From assembly GCA_015061165.1 (NCBI GenBank), contig SUXC01000002.1, positions 62,001 through 126,000 on the forward strand: 64,000 nucleotides of DNA, written 5' to 3'. Every line of letters begins with the position of its first letter. Positions within the stretch are counted from its first letter, which is position 1. Position numbers and translations under genes: made by a program. Below the pieces are notes generated by a model. The model had not been told where the DNA came from, made no database searches, and saw only the letters and a list, made by a program, of their open reading frames with translations. This DNA comes from Bacteroidales bacterium (GTDB lineage Bacteria; Bacteroidota; Bacteroidia; Bacteroidales; Paludibacteraceae). Positions 1-7,868 of this stretch are shown piece by piece.

Positions 1-1
1 T

Positions 2-355
2 TTGAAAGGAAAGATATTTATACTACTTGTTCTATTATCTGCGGGCGTAGTGAACTATCATACGCAGGCAGAACAACCTGCTGCTCACGAGGTCAATATC
101 GTGAGCGATAGTGTGCCGTCATACACAGAGCCTACCTCAACGCGCGATACGCTGATTACTCATGACTCGATCATTGTCATCCACACTGTTTGTGCGCCTA
201 TATGTTCTTCGCACGCGCGCGTATTTAATAAGGAATGGCAAATGATAGGCGTTCTCACACCGCCATTCAAGTCCGCCTTTCCTGAAGCATATATCGAAGA
301 CGGCAAACTGCTGTGGCGCGATAATGATACCTTTGACTATAATCCGTGTCTTTGA
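2..355 (+). CDS. Small exported protein of unknown function, possibly 5'-truncated
   Basis: A 117-codon frame opens at the left edge with a TTG at position 2, so the true start may lie outside the window. The translated N terminus (MKGKIFILLVLLSAG) is a basic residue followed by a hydrophobic stretch, which looks like a signal peptide ending near residue 23. The remainder is polar with no motif I recognise. It is followed by a 7-bp repeat array and then aroK. Reality as a gene rests on the signal peptide and the position upstream of co-directional genes; function unknown. Confidence 0.5.
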   Translation: MKGKIFILLVLLSAGVVNYHTQAEQPAAHEVNIVSDSVPSYTEPTSTRDTLITHDSIIVIHTVCAPICSSHARVFNKEWQMIGVLTPPFKSAFPEAYIEDGKLLWRDNDTFDYNPCL

Positions 356-359
356 TTGA

Positions 360-387
360 GTGTAAGGTGTAAAGTGTAAAGGCAAGA
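360..387. repeat. Heptamer array, GTGTAAR type
   Basis: Three 7-bp units in register (GTGTAAG once, GTGTAAA twice) followed by a degenerate unit GGCAAGA. It fills the spacer between the first gene and aroK. The same GTGTAA-type heptamers recur at 24865, 36237, 37668 and, on the other strand, 62327. Confidence 0.8.
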
Positions 388-392
388 AGAAT

Positions 393-944
393 ATGCAACT
401 TCCTATTTATCTCATCGGGTATATGGCAGCAGGTAAGACCACAGTAGGTCGCCTATTAGCTGAGCGTTTGGGTTGGCATTTTGTGGACTTGGACGAGGCT
501 TTTGCGGAGATTCATAGCCAAACGCCTGCCGAGTATATCCGCGAGCATGGTATTGAGGAGTTTCGCATAAAAGAGAAATATGTGGTTGAGGACCTTGCAG
601 AATTGCCTATTGAAAAAGTGATTTATGCCACAGGCGGTGGCTATCCTTGTTGGGAGGATAATATGGAGTGCCTCAAAGAATTGGGTACGAGTATTTATCT
701 GAAGTGGAAGCCCGAACATTTGGCTCAGCGACTGATGCTCACGGATTTGAGTACTCGCCCCGTGCTGCAAGGTCGGACGGAGGAGGAGTTGCTGCAATTC
801 ATCACACCGCAGTTGGAAGCGCGCGAACCATTTTATATGAAGGCGGATTATGTGATAGAAGCCCCTGTAAAAGAGATTGCAGAAGAAGATGATAAACATA
901 TAGCAGAACAATTATGGAAATTAATCTCATACAAGATGAAATAA
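393..944 (+). CDS. aroK: Shikimate kinase
   Basis: Phosphorylates shikimate to shikimate 3-phosphate with ATP in aromatic amino acid synthesis; cytoplasmic. 183 residues, a normal length for the family. The P-loop GYMAAGKT is at residues 9-16, the DLD metal/shikimate-binding motif at 32-34, an Arg in the EEFR segment near 57, and a GGG stretch (ATGGGYP) near 80; the lid with STRP follows near 120. Its end overlaps the start of the sufE-like gene by 31 bp, so the two are probably translationally coupled. Start chosen at the ATG just ahead of the P-loop strand. Confidence 0.93.
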   Translation: MQLPIYLIGYMAAGKTTVGRLLAERLGWHFVDLDEAFAEIHSQTPAEYIREHGIEEFRIKEKYVVEDLAELPIEKVIYATGGGYPCWEDNMECLKELGTSIYLKWKPEHLAQRLMLTDLSTRPVLQGRTEEELLQFITPQLEAREPFYMKADYVIEAPVKEIAEEDDKHIAEQLWKLISYKMK

Positions 945-1324
945 TCGAGGAGTTCAGCAGTTTCGACGATTGGATGGACCGATACAGTTTGCTGATTGAA
1001 TACGGCAACGGTTTGGAGGCCTTTCCCGAGGCAGACAAGAACGACAAGAACCTGATTGATGGTTGTCAGTCTAAGGTTTGGTTTACGGCAGCGATGCAAG
1101 ATGGCAAGGTGGTGTATAAGGGCGATTCGGATGCTATTTTGGTCAAGGGTATTGTGGCACTGCTTATTCGCGTACTCAGCGGTCAAACGCCAGAGGATAT
1201 TATCCATACGAAGTTGTATTTTATCGATGAGATTCAACTCCGTGAGCATCTATCTCCTACACGTAGCAACGGTTTGAACGCCATGCTCCGCCGAATGATA
1301 GAATACGCCATGGCGTACAAGTAA
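914..1324 (+). CDS. sufE: SufE-family sulfur acceptor
   Basis: SufE proteins accept persulfide sulfur from the cysteine desulfurase SufS for Fe-S cluster assembly. The 136-residue protein has the family's DGCQSKVW motif with the acceptor cysteine at residue 51, preceded by the acidic helix with FDDWMDRY, and a C-terminal half (LSGQTPEDI ... HLSPTRSNGL) typical of SufE. It overlaps aroK by 31 bp and uses the ATG inside the aroK tail. No sufS, sufB, sufC or sufD lies nearby. Confidence 0.92.
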   Translation: MEINLIQDEIIEEFSSFDDWMDRYSLLIEYGNGLEAFPEADKNDKNLIDGCQSKVWFTAAMQDGKVVYKGDSDAILVKGIVALLIRVLSGQTPEDIIHTKLYFIDEIQLREHLSPTRSNGLNAMLRRMIEYAMAYK

Positions 1325-1343
1325 TAATATCTAAAACGACCGC

Positions 1344-2117
1344 ATGAAACGATTTTTACCCCTCATTCTGACCATTCTTCCTCTTGCGCTGTATGCGCAG
1401 AATATCGCCGAGTCCGAAACGCACACTGCGACACCCGAGGCGCATTTGTTTGCCACCTTTGTCAAGTCCTTTGACCACGGTTTGTCATTGACCATAGAGG
1501 AGGAGATTCGTAGTATTCCTTCCCACCGTTCGCATACAACGGTAGGTCTGACTTATGCGCCTATCAAGTATCTGAGTGTATATGCGGCATACACGCTGAA
1601 GTTGTATGGTGATCAGGGTTGGACGGATGTGGACAAATACCTTCGCCACCGTGCGAATCTGCTGGTGACGGGTCAGGTGAAGTTAGGTCAATGGAGTTTG
1701 TCGTTGCGCGAGGGTGTGATGTTGGACGCTCGTTGCGATAATGTGGACAGCAGGGAGAAGAACGCAGTGGATTTCACCTTGCGTAGTCGTTTGCAGGCGG
1801 TGTATTCTATACCAGAGACACCATTGGGGATTGTTGGTAAGTTTGAGATACTGAACACGTTGAATGCGCCTGTGGCGTATCTAAACTTCATAGCCAATAG
1901 CCAATCGCCTTCCTACGGTCAATATATCAACGAGTTGCGTCCCGAATTGGGTTTGCAGTGGAAGATTACTAAGCAACATTCATTGACTTTGAGTTATCGC
2001 TATAACTATATGTACGACCGTGGCATTAGTGTGGATGACACGACGGGTGATATATCTCTGACCCACAAGTACACCACGAAGCACCTGATACTGCTTGCCT
2101 ATAAGTTTGGTTGGTAA
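1344..2117 (+). CDS. DUF2490 family outer-membrane protein
   Basis: 257 residues beginning with a clear signal peptide (MKRFLPLILTILPLALYAQ). The rest alternates hydrophobic and polar residues with many aromatic residues, in the pattern of an outer-membrane beta-barrel, ending with YKFGW, a terminal aromatic as expected for barrel proteins. The ETHTATPEAHLFATFVK and EEEIRS segments match what I know of DUF2490 proteins in Bacteroidota, whose function is not established. It lies 19 bp after the sufE-like gene and is closed by a terminator, so the three genes are likely one operon. Confidence 0.75.
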   Translation: MKRFLPLILTILPLALYAQNIAESETHTATPEAHLFATFVKSFDHGLSLTIEEEIRSIPSHRSHTTVGLTYAPIKYLSVYAAYTLKLYGDQGWTDVDKYLRHRANLLVTGQVKLGQWSLSLREGVMLDARCDNVDSREKNAVDFTLRSRLQAVYSIPETPLGIVGKFEILNTLNAPVAYLNFIANSQSPSYGQYINELRPELGLQWKITKQHSLTLSYRYNYMYDRGISVDDTTGDISLTHKYTTKHLILLAYKFGW

Positions 2118-2146
2118 CACTTTTTCATTCCGAATTAGATAAAGAA

Positions 2147-2187
2147 ACACCCACTACGGCTCCTCGCGAGTAGTAGTGGGTTTTATC
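2147..2187 (+). terminator. Intrinsic terminator after the DUF2490 gene
   Basis: Stem CCCACTAC (2150-2157) pairs with GTAGTGGG (2173-2180), 8 bp with a 15-nt loop, followed by TTTTAT. It sits 30 bp after the DUF2490 stop codon. Confidence 0.85.
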
Positions 2188-2426
2188 ATAAAGATAATAC
2201 GTAAATGTACTTTCGAGCGCAAAGTTAGTCATTTTTTTTTGAATACGCAAAAATTTTTTTGCTTTTTTATTAGAAATTTACCCCCCCCCGTTAATGATTG
2301 ATAATCAGCGAGTTATAAAAATGACGAAAAATCTTTTTTTTTATTGTTGATTATCATTGTCTATATTTTTTATAATTGTCTCCCGTGTAACGGACGCATG
2401 TGGAGTAAACGCCGATAAGCCATCGA
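2188..2426. other. AT-rich convergent intergenic region
   Basis: Between the terminator and the stop of the leftward ftsE-like gene the sequence is very AT-rich, with T runs near 2230, 2250 and 2335 and a run of nine or ten C at about 2281-2290. I see no gene, tRNA or repeat array here. The homopolymer runs make sequencing or assembly length errors possible. Confidence 0.7.
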
Positions 2427-3092
2427 CTACAGTTCTGTAATCTTGCCGTCGGCAAACTGAAGTTTGCGACCAGGGAACTGCTCGGGCCAATTAGGGTTGT
2501 GGGTGGACATAATGACCGTCATACCCGCCTGACTAATACTATAAAGCAACTCCATGATTCCCCTACCCGTCTCAGGGTCTAAATTACCCGTAGGCTCATC
2601 GGCAAGAATCAGCCCTGGTGCATTGAGCAAGGCACGCGCAATCACTACACGCTGCTGCTCACCACCCGAGAGCTGGTAAGGCATCTTATACGCCTTCTCC
2701 TCCATACCCACCTGCTTGAGCACGTCCATGATATTGCTGCGCATGGCACGTTTGTCCTTCCAACCAGTTGCCTTCAAGACAAACATCAGGTTCTCCTCTA
2801 CATTGCGGTCGCTGAGCAGTTGGAAGTCCTGAAACACCACACCTACCTTGCGGCGCAGATAAGGTATCTCGCGACGGCGCAACTTAAGCAAGTCATAGTC
2901 CAAAGCTGTAGCCATAGTGCCCTCCACAGGCAGTTCGCCATAAATGGTCTTCATCAGACTGGACTTACCACTACCAACACGCCCAAGGAGATAGATCATC
3001 TCGCCCGAGGAGATGGAGAGATTGACATCTGTCAGAACGATTTGCTCGTCCTGACAGATTTCTACATTCCGATATTTAATGAGTTCACTCAT
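2427..3092 (-). CDS. ftsE: FtsE-like ABC transporter ATPase
   Basis: ATP-binding subunit of the FtsE/FtsX (or closely related LolD/MacB) class; FtsEX regulates cell-wall hydrolases at the division site. 221 residues. Walker A GRVGSGKS is at 37-44, the Q-loop in VVFQDFQLL near 90, the ABC signature LSGGEQQR near 142-149, Walker [13 protein letters not shown] near 160-171 and the switch His in STHN near 195. Its ATG overlaps the stop codon of the DUF349 gene by 4 bp (ATGA), so it is translated behind it. No ftsX permease is adjacent, so assignment to FtsE rather than another short ABC ATPase rests on sequence alone. Confidence 0.82.
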   Translation of the reverse strand: MSELIKYRNVEICQDEQIVLTDVNLSISSGEMIYLLGRVGSGKSSLMKTIYGELPVEGTMATALDYDLLKLRRREIPYLRRKVGVVFQDFQLLSDRNVEENLMFVLKATGWKDKRAMRSNIMDVLKQVGMEEKAYKMPYQLSGGEQQRVVIARALLNAPGLILADEPTGNLDPETGRGIMELLYSISQAGMTVIMSTHNPNWPEQFPGRKLQFADGKITEL

Positions 3093-4573
3093 TCAGCATC
3101 CATTTGATTGATTTTATTCTCAAGGTCAGCCAATTGACTCTTCAGCGTGTCAATCTTCTTGCGCATATCGTCCACCAGTTTGTTGGCTTGTTTGGACTTA
3201 CCCGTAAAGAAGAGGATATTATTCTCAGCCGTCTTGATTTCTTGTACCAGATTTTCGTACATCTTAATCAATTTCTGACGGTCGGTCATTTGATCCACCT
3301 TTTTGTTCCAACGCTCCTTAGCCTCTGCACGTTTTTGCGCGTATTGCTCACGGAGTTCCTTAGTAGCCTCTCGTTTTGCCTCGAAGAAAGTATCGCATGC
3401 AGCAGTAAATTTCTTCCAAAGGTCATCCGAGTACTTGCGTGCGACAGGTCCTACTTTCTTCCATTGCTGTTGCAGTTCGATAAGTTTGTTGGTAGTCTCG
3501 GTCCACTCAATGCTATCCTTGAGAGCCTCCGCAGCCTCAATGAGTTCGCGTTTCTTCTTTAAGTTCTCGCTAAACTCATCGCGTATTCCTTTATAATAAG
3601 CGGTTTTAGCCTTGAAGAATGCCTCGCACAAAGTACGATATTCGTTGTAAATAGTTTGGTTATGTTTCTTAGGAGCAAAGCCAATAGTGCGCCACTCTTG
3701 TTGGATTGCTTGGACTTTCTCGGTGGCCTCATCCCATTGTTTGTTGGATTTCAACTTATTAACATCCAACTCTTTGAGTTGCTCAATCAATGCTTGCTTC
3801 TTCTCCAAGTTCTCGTTCTCCTTAGCGTGCAACTCATCAAAGTAGGCTTGATGTTTCTTGTTAATCACACTACTTGCCTGTTTGAATCGGTTCCACAAAT
3901 CCTCGCGTAACTCACGTGCTACAGGACCAATCTCCGCCCACTCGTCATGCAACTGTTGCAAAGCGCGGTTGGCCTCCACGATATTTGGATTCTCTTGCAG
4001 TTTCTCGGCAGCCTCGCACAGGAGGGTCTTCATCTCAAGGTTCTTCTTGAAATCCAAATCACGCAATTCGATATTGATTTTCACGAGGTCATAGAATCGT
4101 TCTTGATATTGCTGGTAGTTTTTCCAAATCTCTTGGTTCTTGGTAGCTGGTACTGGTCCAATGGTCTTCCACTCTGCTTGCAAGTCGCGCATTTTCTTGA
4201 GGTTGTCCATGACGTCCGCTGTTTCCGCATCAGCCATCTCCTTCATTTGTGCAAGAATATTCTCTTTGCGCAGGAGGTTTTGTGCTTGTTCTTCCTCGAT
4301 TTGCTTCTGCAATTCCGCACGGCGTTGCTTGTATTGATTCAACAATTCGCGGAACTCCTGCTCCAGTTCATCAACCGATGGCAGCCAGTTCTCGAGCACT
4401 TCGCCCGCAGCCTGTGCAGCCTCCATTGCTGCTTTCTTTTCTGCCTCTAACTCTTGATGATACTGACGGTAGAATTGTGTTTTCAACGTTTCTACTTGTT
4501 CTTTCACTTCCGCTACATTCTTCTGTAGTAGTTCCTTTAGTTCGTCCACGAACTGTTGTTTTTCATTTGCCAT
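3089..4573 (-). CDS. DUF349 coiled-coil protein
   Basis: Highly charged, helical protein with repeated DUF349 units: the segments W..IGPV (for example EWKTIGPVPATKNQEIW, EWAEIGPVARELREDLW, EWRTIGFAPKKHNQ, QWKKVGPVARKYSDDLW) recur four times about 70-75 residues apart, each followed by FxxAxxxF-type helices. A long coiled coil precedes (residues 1-110) and follows them. Function is not established in Bacteroidota. The frame extends to 4696, but I chose the ATG at 4573 (MANEKQQF) because it lies downstream of a good -7 box; this gives 494 residues. It is co-transcribed with the ftsE-like gene. Confidence 0.85.
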   Translation of the reverse strand: MANEKQQFVDELKELLQKNVAEVKEQVETLKTQFYRQYHQELEAEKKAAMEAAQAAGEVLENWLPSVDELEQEFRELLNQYKQRRAELQKQIEEEQAQNLLRKENILAQMKEMADAETADVMDNLKKMRDLQAEWKTIGPVPATKNQEIWKNYQQYQERFYDLVKINIELRDLDFKKNLEMKTLLCEAAEKLQENPNIVEANRALQQLHDEWAEIGPVARELREDLWNRFKQASSVINKKHQAYFDELHAKENENLEKKQALIEQLKELDVNKLKSNKQWDEATEKVQAIQQEWRTIGFAPKKHNQTIYNEYRTLCEAFFKAKTAYYKGIRDEFSENLKKKRELIEAAEALKDSIEWTETTNKLIELQQQWKKVGPVARKYSDDLWKKFTAACDTFFEAKREATKELREQYAQKRAEAKERWNKKVDQMTDRQKLIKMYENLVQEIKTAENNILFFTGKSKQANKLVDDMRKKIDTLKSQLADLENKINQMDAE

Positions 4574-4621
4574 ATCTGTTAAATAATTACGCCCTTTCGA
4601 GCGGGGTTCATAAATTCGCGG

Positions 4622-4651
4622 CAAAGGTAGTAAAAAAATCGTATATACGCA
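4622..4651 (-). promoter_or_regulatory. Promoter of the DUF349-ftsE unit
   Basis: On the minus strand a TACCTTTG -7 box is read at 4629-4622. Near 4650 only a weak CTTG-like -33 is visible. It lies 48 bp upstream of the MANEKQQF start and back-to-back with the pheS promoter. Confidence 0.6.
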
Positions 4652-4689
4652 AGTGAAATCTATTATTTTTCTAAAAAAAACGCAATCTA

Positions 4690-4721
4690 TTTGCATATTT
4701 GCAAATTTTGTTGTACCTTTG
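4690..4721 (+). promoter_or_regulatory. Bacteroidota-type promoter of pheS
   Basis: TTTG at 4690-4693 (-33) and TACCTTTG at 4714-4721 (-7) are separated by 20 bp, the spacing expected for Bacteroidota sigma-ABfr promoters. The pheS ATG follows 25 bp later. Confidence 0.85.
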
Positions 4722-4746
4722 CAGGTTGGTAGTACATTACACGATT

Positions 4747-5793
4747 ATGACTATAAAAGAAAACATACAAAACTTGCTCGCCCAAGTGGCTGATTTGCAA
4801 GCAAGTAATGCGGAGCAATTAGAGGCTCTGCGCATTAAGTACCTGAGTAAAAAGGGTTTAGTAACCGAACTTTTTAATGCGTTTCGCGAAGTTCCCAAAG
4901 AGGAGAAGCGCGAAATAGGTCAAGCACTCAACGCCTTGCGCCAATCCTACGAGGCACGCCTCAACGAAATGCGAGAGGCGATAAGGCTATTAGGCGAAGA
5001 GGCGAAAGGCGAGGAGTTAGACCTCACCCGCACCCCTGACCCAATCGCCTTGGGTACACGTCATCCACTCTCCCTGGTTCGCGAGCAAATCATAGATATC
5101 TTCTCGCGTGTAGGCTTTACCGTGGCCGAAGGTCCCGAGGTGGAAGATGATAACCACGTTTACTCGTTGCTAAACTTCGCGCCCGAGCACCCTGCTCGTG
5201 ATATGCAAGATACCTTCTTCATCGAGAAGGAAATAGGCGTGCAGAAGCCATCGGATATATTATTGCGCTCGCACACCTCCAGCGTTCAGACACGCACTAT
5301 GCTCAGCCAAGAGCCTCCCATCCGCGTGCTTTGTCCTGGTCGCGTGTACCGCAATGAAGCCATCTCGGCACGTGCACACTGCTTCTTCCATCAGGTAGAG
5401 GGACTTTATATTGACAAAAATGTCAGTTTTGCTGACCTTCGCGAAGTGCTGCTATACTTCGCCAAAGAGATGTTTGGTCCAGAGACGCAGATTCGCCTCC
5501 GCCCAAGTTATTTCCCCTTCACCGAGCCTTCTGCCGAGATGGATATCTCGTGCGACCTCTGCGGAGGCAAAGGTTGTTCATTCTGCAAAGGCACAGGTTG
5601 GGTAGAGATTCTCGGTTGCGGTATGGTAGATCCTAACGTACTGGAGTCCTGCGGCATTGACTCAAAAGTCTATACAGGCTACGCCTTCGGTTTGGGCGTG
5701 GAGCGTATCACCAACCTCAAATACCGCGTCAAAGACCTCCGTCTGTTCTCCGAAAACGATGTTCGCTTCCTCCAACAATTTGAAGGATGTTAG
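4747..5793 (+). CDS. pheS: Phenylalanyl-tRNA synthetase alpha subunit
   Basis: Catalytic subunit of PheRS; charges tRNA-Phe with phenylalanine together with PheT, which is not in this window. 348 residues from the ATG at 4747; the frame extends upstream to 4699 but that would include the promoter. An N-terminal coiled coil (1-75) precedes the class II core: LGTRHPLSLVREQI, GPEVEDDNHVYSLLN, motif 2 region RNEAISARAHCFFHQVEG, and motif 3 GLGVERI near the end. A Cys cluster CDLCGGKGCSFCKGTGW is as in many bacterial PheS. Between coiled coil and core lies a heptamer-encoded insertion (GEEAKGEE), described separately. Confidence 0.95.
   Translation: MTIKENIQNLLAQVADLQASNAEQLEALRIKYLSKKGLVTELFNAFREVPKEEKREIGQALNALRQSYEARLNEMREAIRLLGEEAKGEELDLTRTPDPIALGTRHPLSLVREQIIDIFSRVGFTVAEGPEVEDDNHVYSLLNFAPEHPARDMQDTFFIEKEIGVQKPSDILLRSHTSSVQTRTMLSQEPPIRVLCPGRVYRNEAISARAHCFFHQVEGLYIDKNVSFADLREVLLYFAKEMFGPETQIRLRPSYFPFTEPSAEMDISCDLCGGKGCSFCKGTGWVEILGCGMVDPNVLESCGIDSKVYTGYAFGLGVERITNLKYRVKDLRLFSENDVRFLQQFEGC
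4976..5014. repeat. Heptamer array inside pheS
   Basis: Degenerate 7-bp units of the AGGCGAW type run in frame through the pheS codons for about residues 77-90, yielding an acidic stretch ([12 protein letters not shown]). The position is the linker between the coiled-coil arm and the catalytic core, a place that tolerates length change. Confidence 0.7.
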
Positions 5794-5801
5794 AAGAGGG
5801 G

Positions 5802-5857
5802 ATTGGATATTGGGTATTGAATATTGGATATTGGCGAGAGGTTAGAGGCGAGAGGCA
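5802..5857. repeat. Eight consecutive heptamers between pheS and murF-alr
   Basis: Starting at 5802 the whole spacer can be cut into 7-bp units without any slip: five of the ATTGGAT family (ATTGGAT, ATTGGGT, ATTGAAT, ATTGGAT, ATTGGCG) then three of the AGAGGCG family (AGAGGTT, AGAGGCG, AGAGGCA). Two repeat families are thus joined in register. Confidence 0.9.
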
Positions 5858-5860
5858 CGG

Positions 5861-7774
5861 ATGATATTAAATGAAATCATACAGGTTATTCATCCTCTGC
5901 AAGTTGTTGGCAACACCGACGACTTGCAGGGTTTGGATATTCAGCATCTCCTTACCGATAGTCGCCAACTGGGCAATGCACCTGAAGCAACCCTCTTCTT
6001 TGCACTCAAGACCCACAAGAACGATGGCGCAAAGTACATACCCCAATTAGATAAGCAGGGCGTGCGCGCTTTTGTTCTCACACAGGAGCAGTATAACGGT
6101 TTGTCGGGAAGCGGGAATCAGGAGTCAGGAGTTGGAACACAAAAGGTCCTCATTATCGTGGAAGATGTCCTCGCTGCCCTGCAAGCATTGGCAGCATACA
6201 AGCGTTCGCTATACACGGGCCCCGTCATCGGTATCACAGGTTCCAATGGCAAAACGGTAGTCAAAGAATGGCTATACCAACTGCTCAAAGATGACTACCA
6301 TATCACCCGCTCGCCACGTTCCTACAACTCGCAGATAGGCGTACCGCTCAGCGTATGGCAACTGAACGAGCAGACCGAACTCGCCATTTTTGAGGCAGGC
6401 ATATCCGAAATGGGCGAAATGGCACGCCTGCAACCTATCATTCAACCCACAATAGGAGTCATCACCTATATCGGCACAGAACATGGAGAGAATTTTCCCT
6501 CAATCGCCATCAAACGCGCAGAGAAAATGCAACTTTTCTCCAATTGCCCAACGATTATCGAGGATCCGACACACCAAAATATACGCACGTGCGCAGCCGT
6601 CATGCGCGCGTTAGGCTACGACGAGGAGACCATCACACAGCGTATCCTGCAACAAACCCATGAGACTATTCTCGACATCAATCTCTCAGCGTTGGTGAAC
6701 AACGTTCGCTATTTCCGCCAATTGCTATCCCCCACCACTCTACTCACATGTATGGTCAAAGCATTTGCCTATGGCACTGGCAGCGTGGAAATTAGTCGCG
6801 CTTTGCAGGATTGTGGTATGGTGGACTATCTGGCAGTAGCAGTAGCCGACGAAGGCATCGAATTACGCAAAGCAGGCATCACCTTGCCAATCATCGTCAT
6901 GGATCCAGAGGTGGCTGCGCTTGACCTGATTATTGAAAATAATCTTCAACCCAATATCTATTCATTTCAAGTACTCAACGACATTATCCACGCCGCTGAA
7001 GCCAAAGGATTAGAAGATTTACCCATTCATATCAAGATTGATTCGGGTATGCATCGGTTGGGATTTTATCAAGAAGATATACCTGCACTTATTGAGCGTT
7101 TGCAGCAGCAAAAAGCCGTGCGGGTAGCATCCGTATTCTCGCATTTAGCGGGTAGCGATGAAGCACAATTCGACAGTTTTACCCACGAACAAGCCCGCTA
7201 TTTCCAAGCCTGCGCCACACAATTGCAATCGGCACTAAACTACCCCATTATCAAACACCTATGCAACACCGCAGGTATTGAACGTTTTCCTGAGTATCAC
7301 TATGATATGTGTCGATTGGGGATTGGACTGTACGGCATGTCATTCCTCCAGACTACGGATAGCAGACACACCACGTCTTCGCTTCGCAACGTCTGCACGC
7401 TCAAGACCACCATACTCAGCATAAAGACCGTTCCCGCCAATGCCACTATTGGCTATGGTCGCCATACAACCCTCAGCGAACCACGACAAATAGCAGTGAT
7501 CCCTATCGGATACGCCGACGGTTTTGACCGCCGTTTCTCCAATTACGCAGGCGAAGTATTGGTGCGCGGTAAACGCTGCCCCGTGGTCGGCAATGTGTGC
7601 ATGGACCAAGCCATGATTGATGTAACAGGCACCGATGCACAACCAGGCGACTACGCTATTATTTTTGGCGACCAACTACCTATGCAGGAACTTGCCCACA
7701 AACTCAACACCATTCCATACGAAGTACTAACATCCATCTCACGCCGCGTACAACGTAGTTATTTCTACGAATAA
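5861..7774 (+). CDS. alr: MurF-Alr fusion with a shortened MurF half
   Basis: 637 residues. The C-terminal part from about residue 266 is a complete alanine racemase (PLP enzyme making D-Ala): PLP lysine K300 in MVKAFAYGTGS, the DSGMHRLGF segment, the IGLYG segment and GNVCMDQAMIDVTG with the catalytic-region residues. The N-terminal part is MurF-like (D-Ala-D-Ala adding enzyme): substrate domain 1-110, P-loop GITGSNGKT at about 124-132, then SYNSQIGVPLS and EAGISEMGEM. After EKMQLFSNCPTIIED the sequence jumps to QNIRTCAAVMRALGYDEETI and straight into Alr, so part of the ATPase domain and the whole C-terminal ligase domain are absent. Known fusions of this kind are over 800 residues. I infer active racemase, inactive MurF. 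Confidence 0.88.
   Translation: MILNEIIQVIHPLQVVGNTDDLQGLDIQHLLTDSRQLGNAPEATLFFALKTHKNDGAKYIPQLDKQGVRAFVLTQEQYNGLSGSGNQESGVGTQKVLIIVEDVLAALQALAAYKRSLYTGPVIGITGSNGKTVVKEWLYQLLKDDYHITRSPRSYNSQIGVPLSVWQLNEQTELAIFEAGISEMGEMARLQPIIQPTIGVITYIGTEHGENFPSIAIKRAEKMQLFSNCPTIIEDPTHQNIRTCAAVMRALGYDEETITQRILQQTHETILDINLSALVNNVRYFRQLLSPTTLLTCMVKAFAYGTGSVEISRALQDCGMVDYLAVAVADEGIELRKAGITLPIIVMDPEVAALDLIIENNLQPNIYSFQVLNDIIHAAEAKGLEDLPIHIKIDSGMHRLGFYQEDIPALIERLQQQKAVRVASVFSHLAGSDEAQFDSFTHEQARYFQACATQLQSALNYPIIKHLCNTAGIERFPEYHYDMCRLGIGLYGMSFLQTTDSRHTTSSLRNVCTLKTTILSIKTVPANATIGYGRHTTLSEPRQIAVIPIGYADGFDRRFSNYAGEVLVRGKRCPVVGNVCMDQAMIDVTGTDAQPGDYAIIFGDQLPMQELAHKLNTIPYEVLTSISRRVQRSYFYE
6104..6131. repeat. Heptamer array inside murF-alr
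   Basis: Four 7-bp units in register (TCGGGAA, GCGGGAA, TCAGGAG twice) encode SGSGNQESG in the MurF-like part, between the substrate-binding domain and the P-loop domain. The same TCGGGAA family occurs in dxs at 9666. Confidence 0.85.
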
Positions 7775-7827
7775 TGATTCGATTATAACTCGGCTGGCAG
7801 AAAATTTGCAAATTATATGGTGTAAAT

Positions 7828-7858
7828 TTTGTAGATTGCAAATAATTTCGTAATTTTG
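7828..7858 (+). promoter_or_regulatory. Promoter of dxs
   Basis: TTTG at 7828-7831 and TAATTTTG at 7851-7858 with a 19-bp spacer. The dxs ATG is only 10 bp past the -7 box, so the mRNA leader can be only a few nucleotides long. Confidence 0.8.
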
Positions 7859-7868
7859 CACGCATTTT

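Noticed and set aside
2281-2290. Run of C as a phase-variation tract
   Set aside because: It is not within or just before a gene start (it lies between convergent genes), so no switch can be proposed; length may be a sequencing artefact.
6540-6660. Frameshift as the reason for the shortened MurF half
   Set aside because: The frame is continuous through the junction into a complete racemase and no other frame holds the missing ligase domain, so it is a deletion and not a frameshift.
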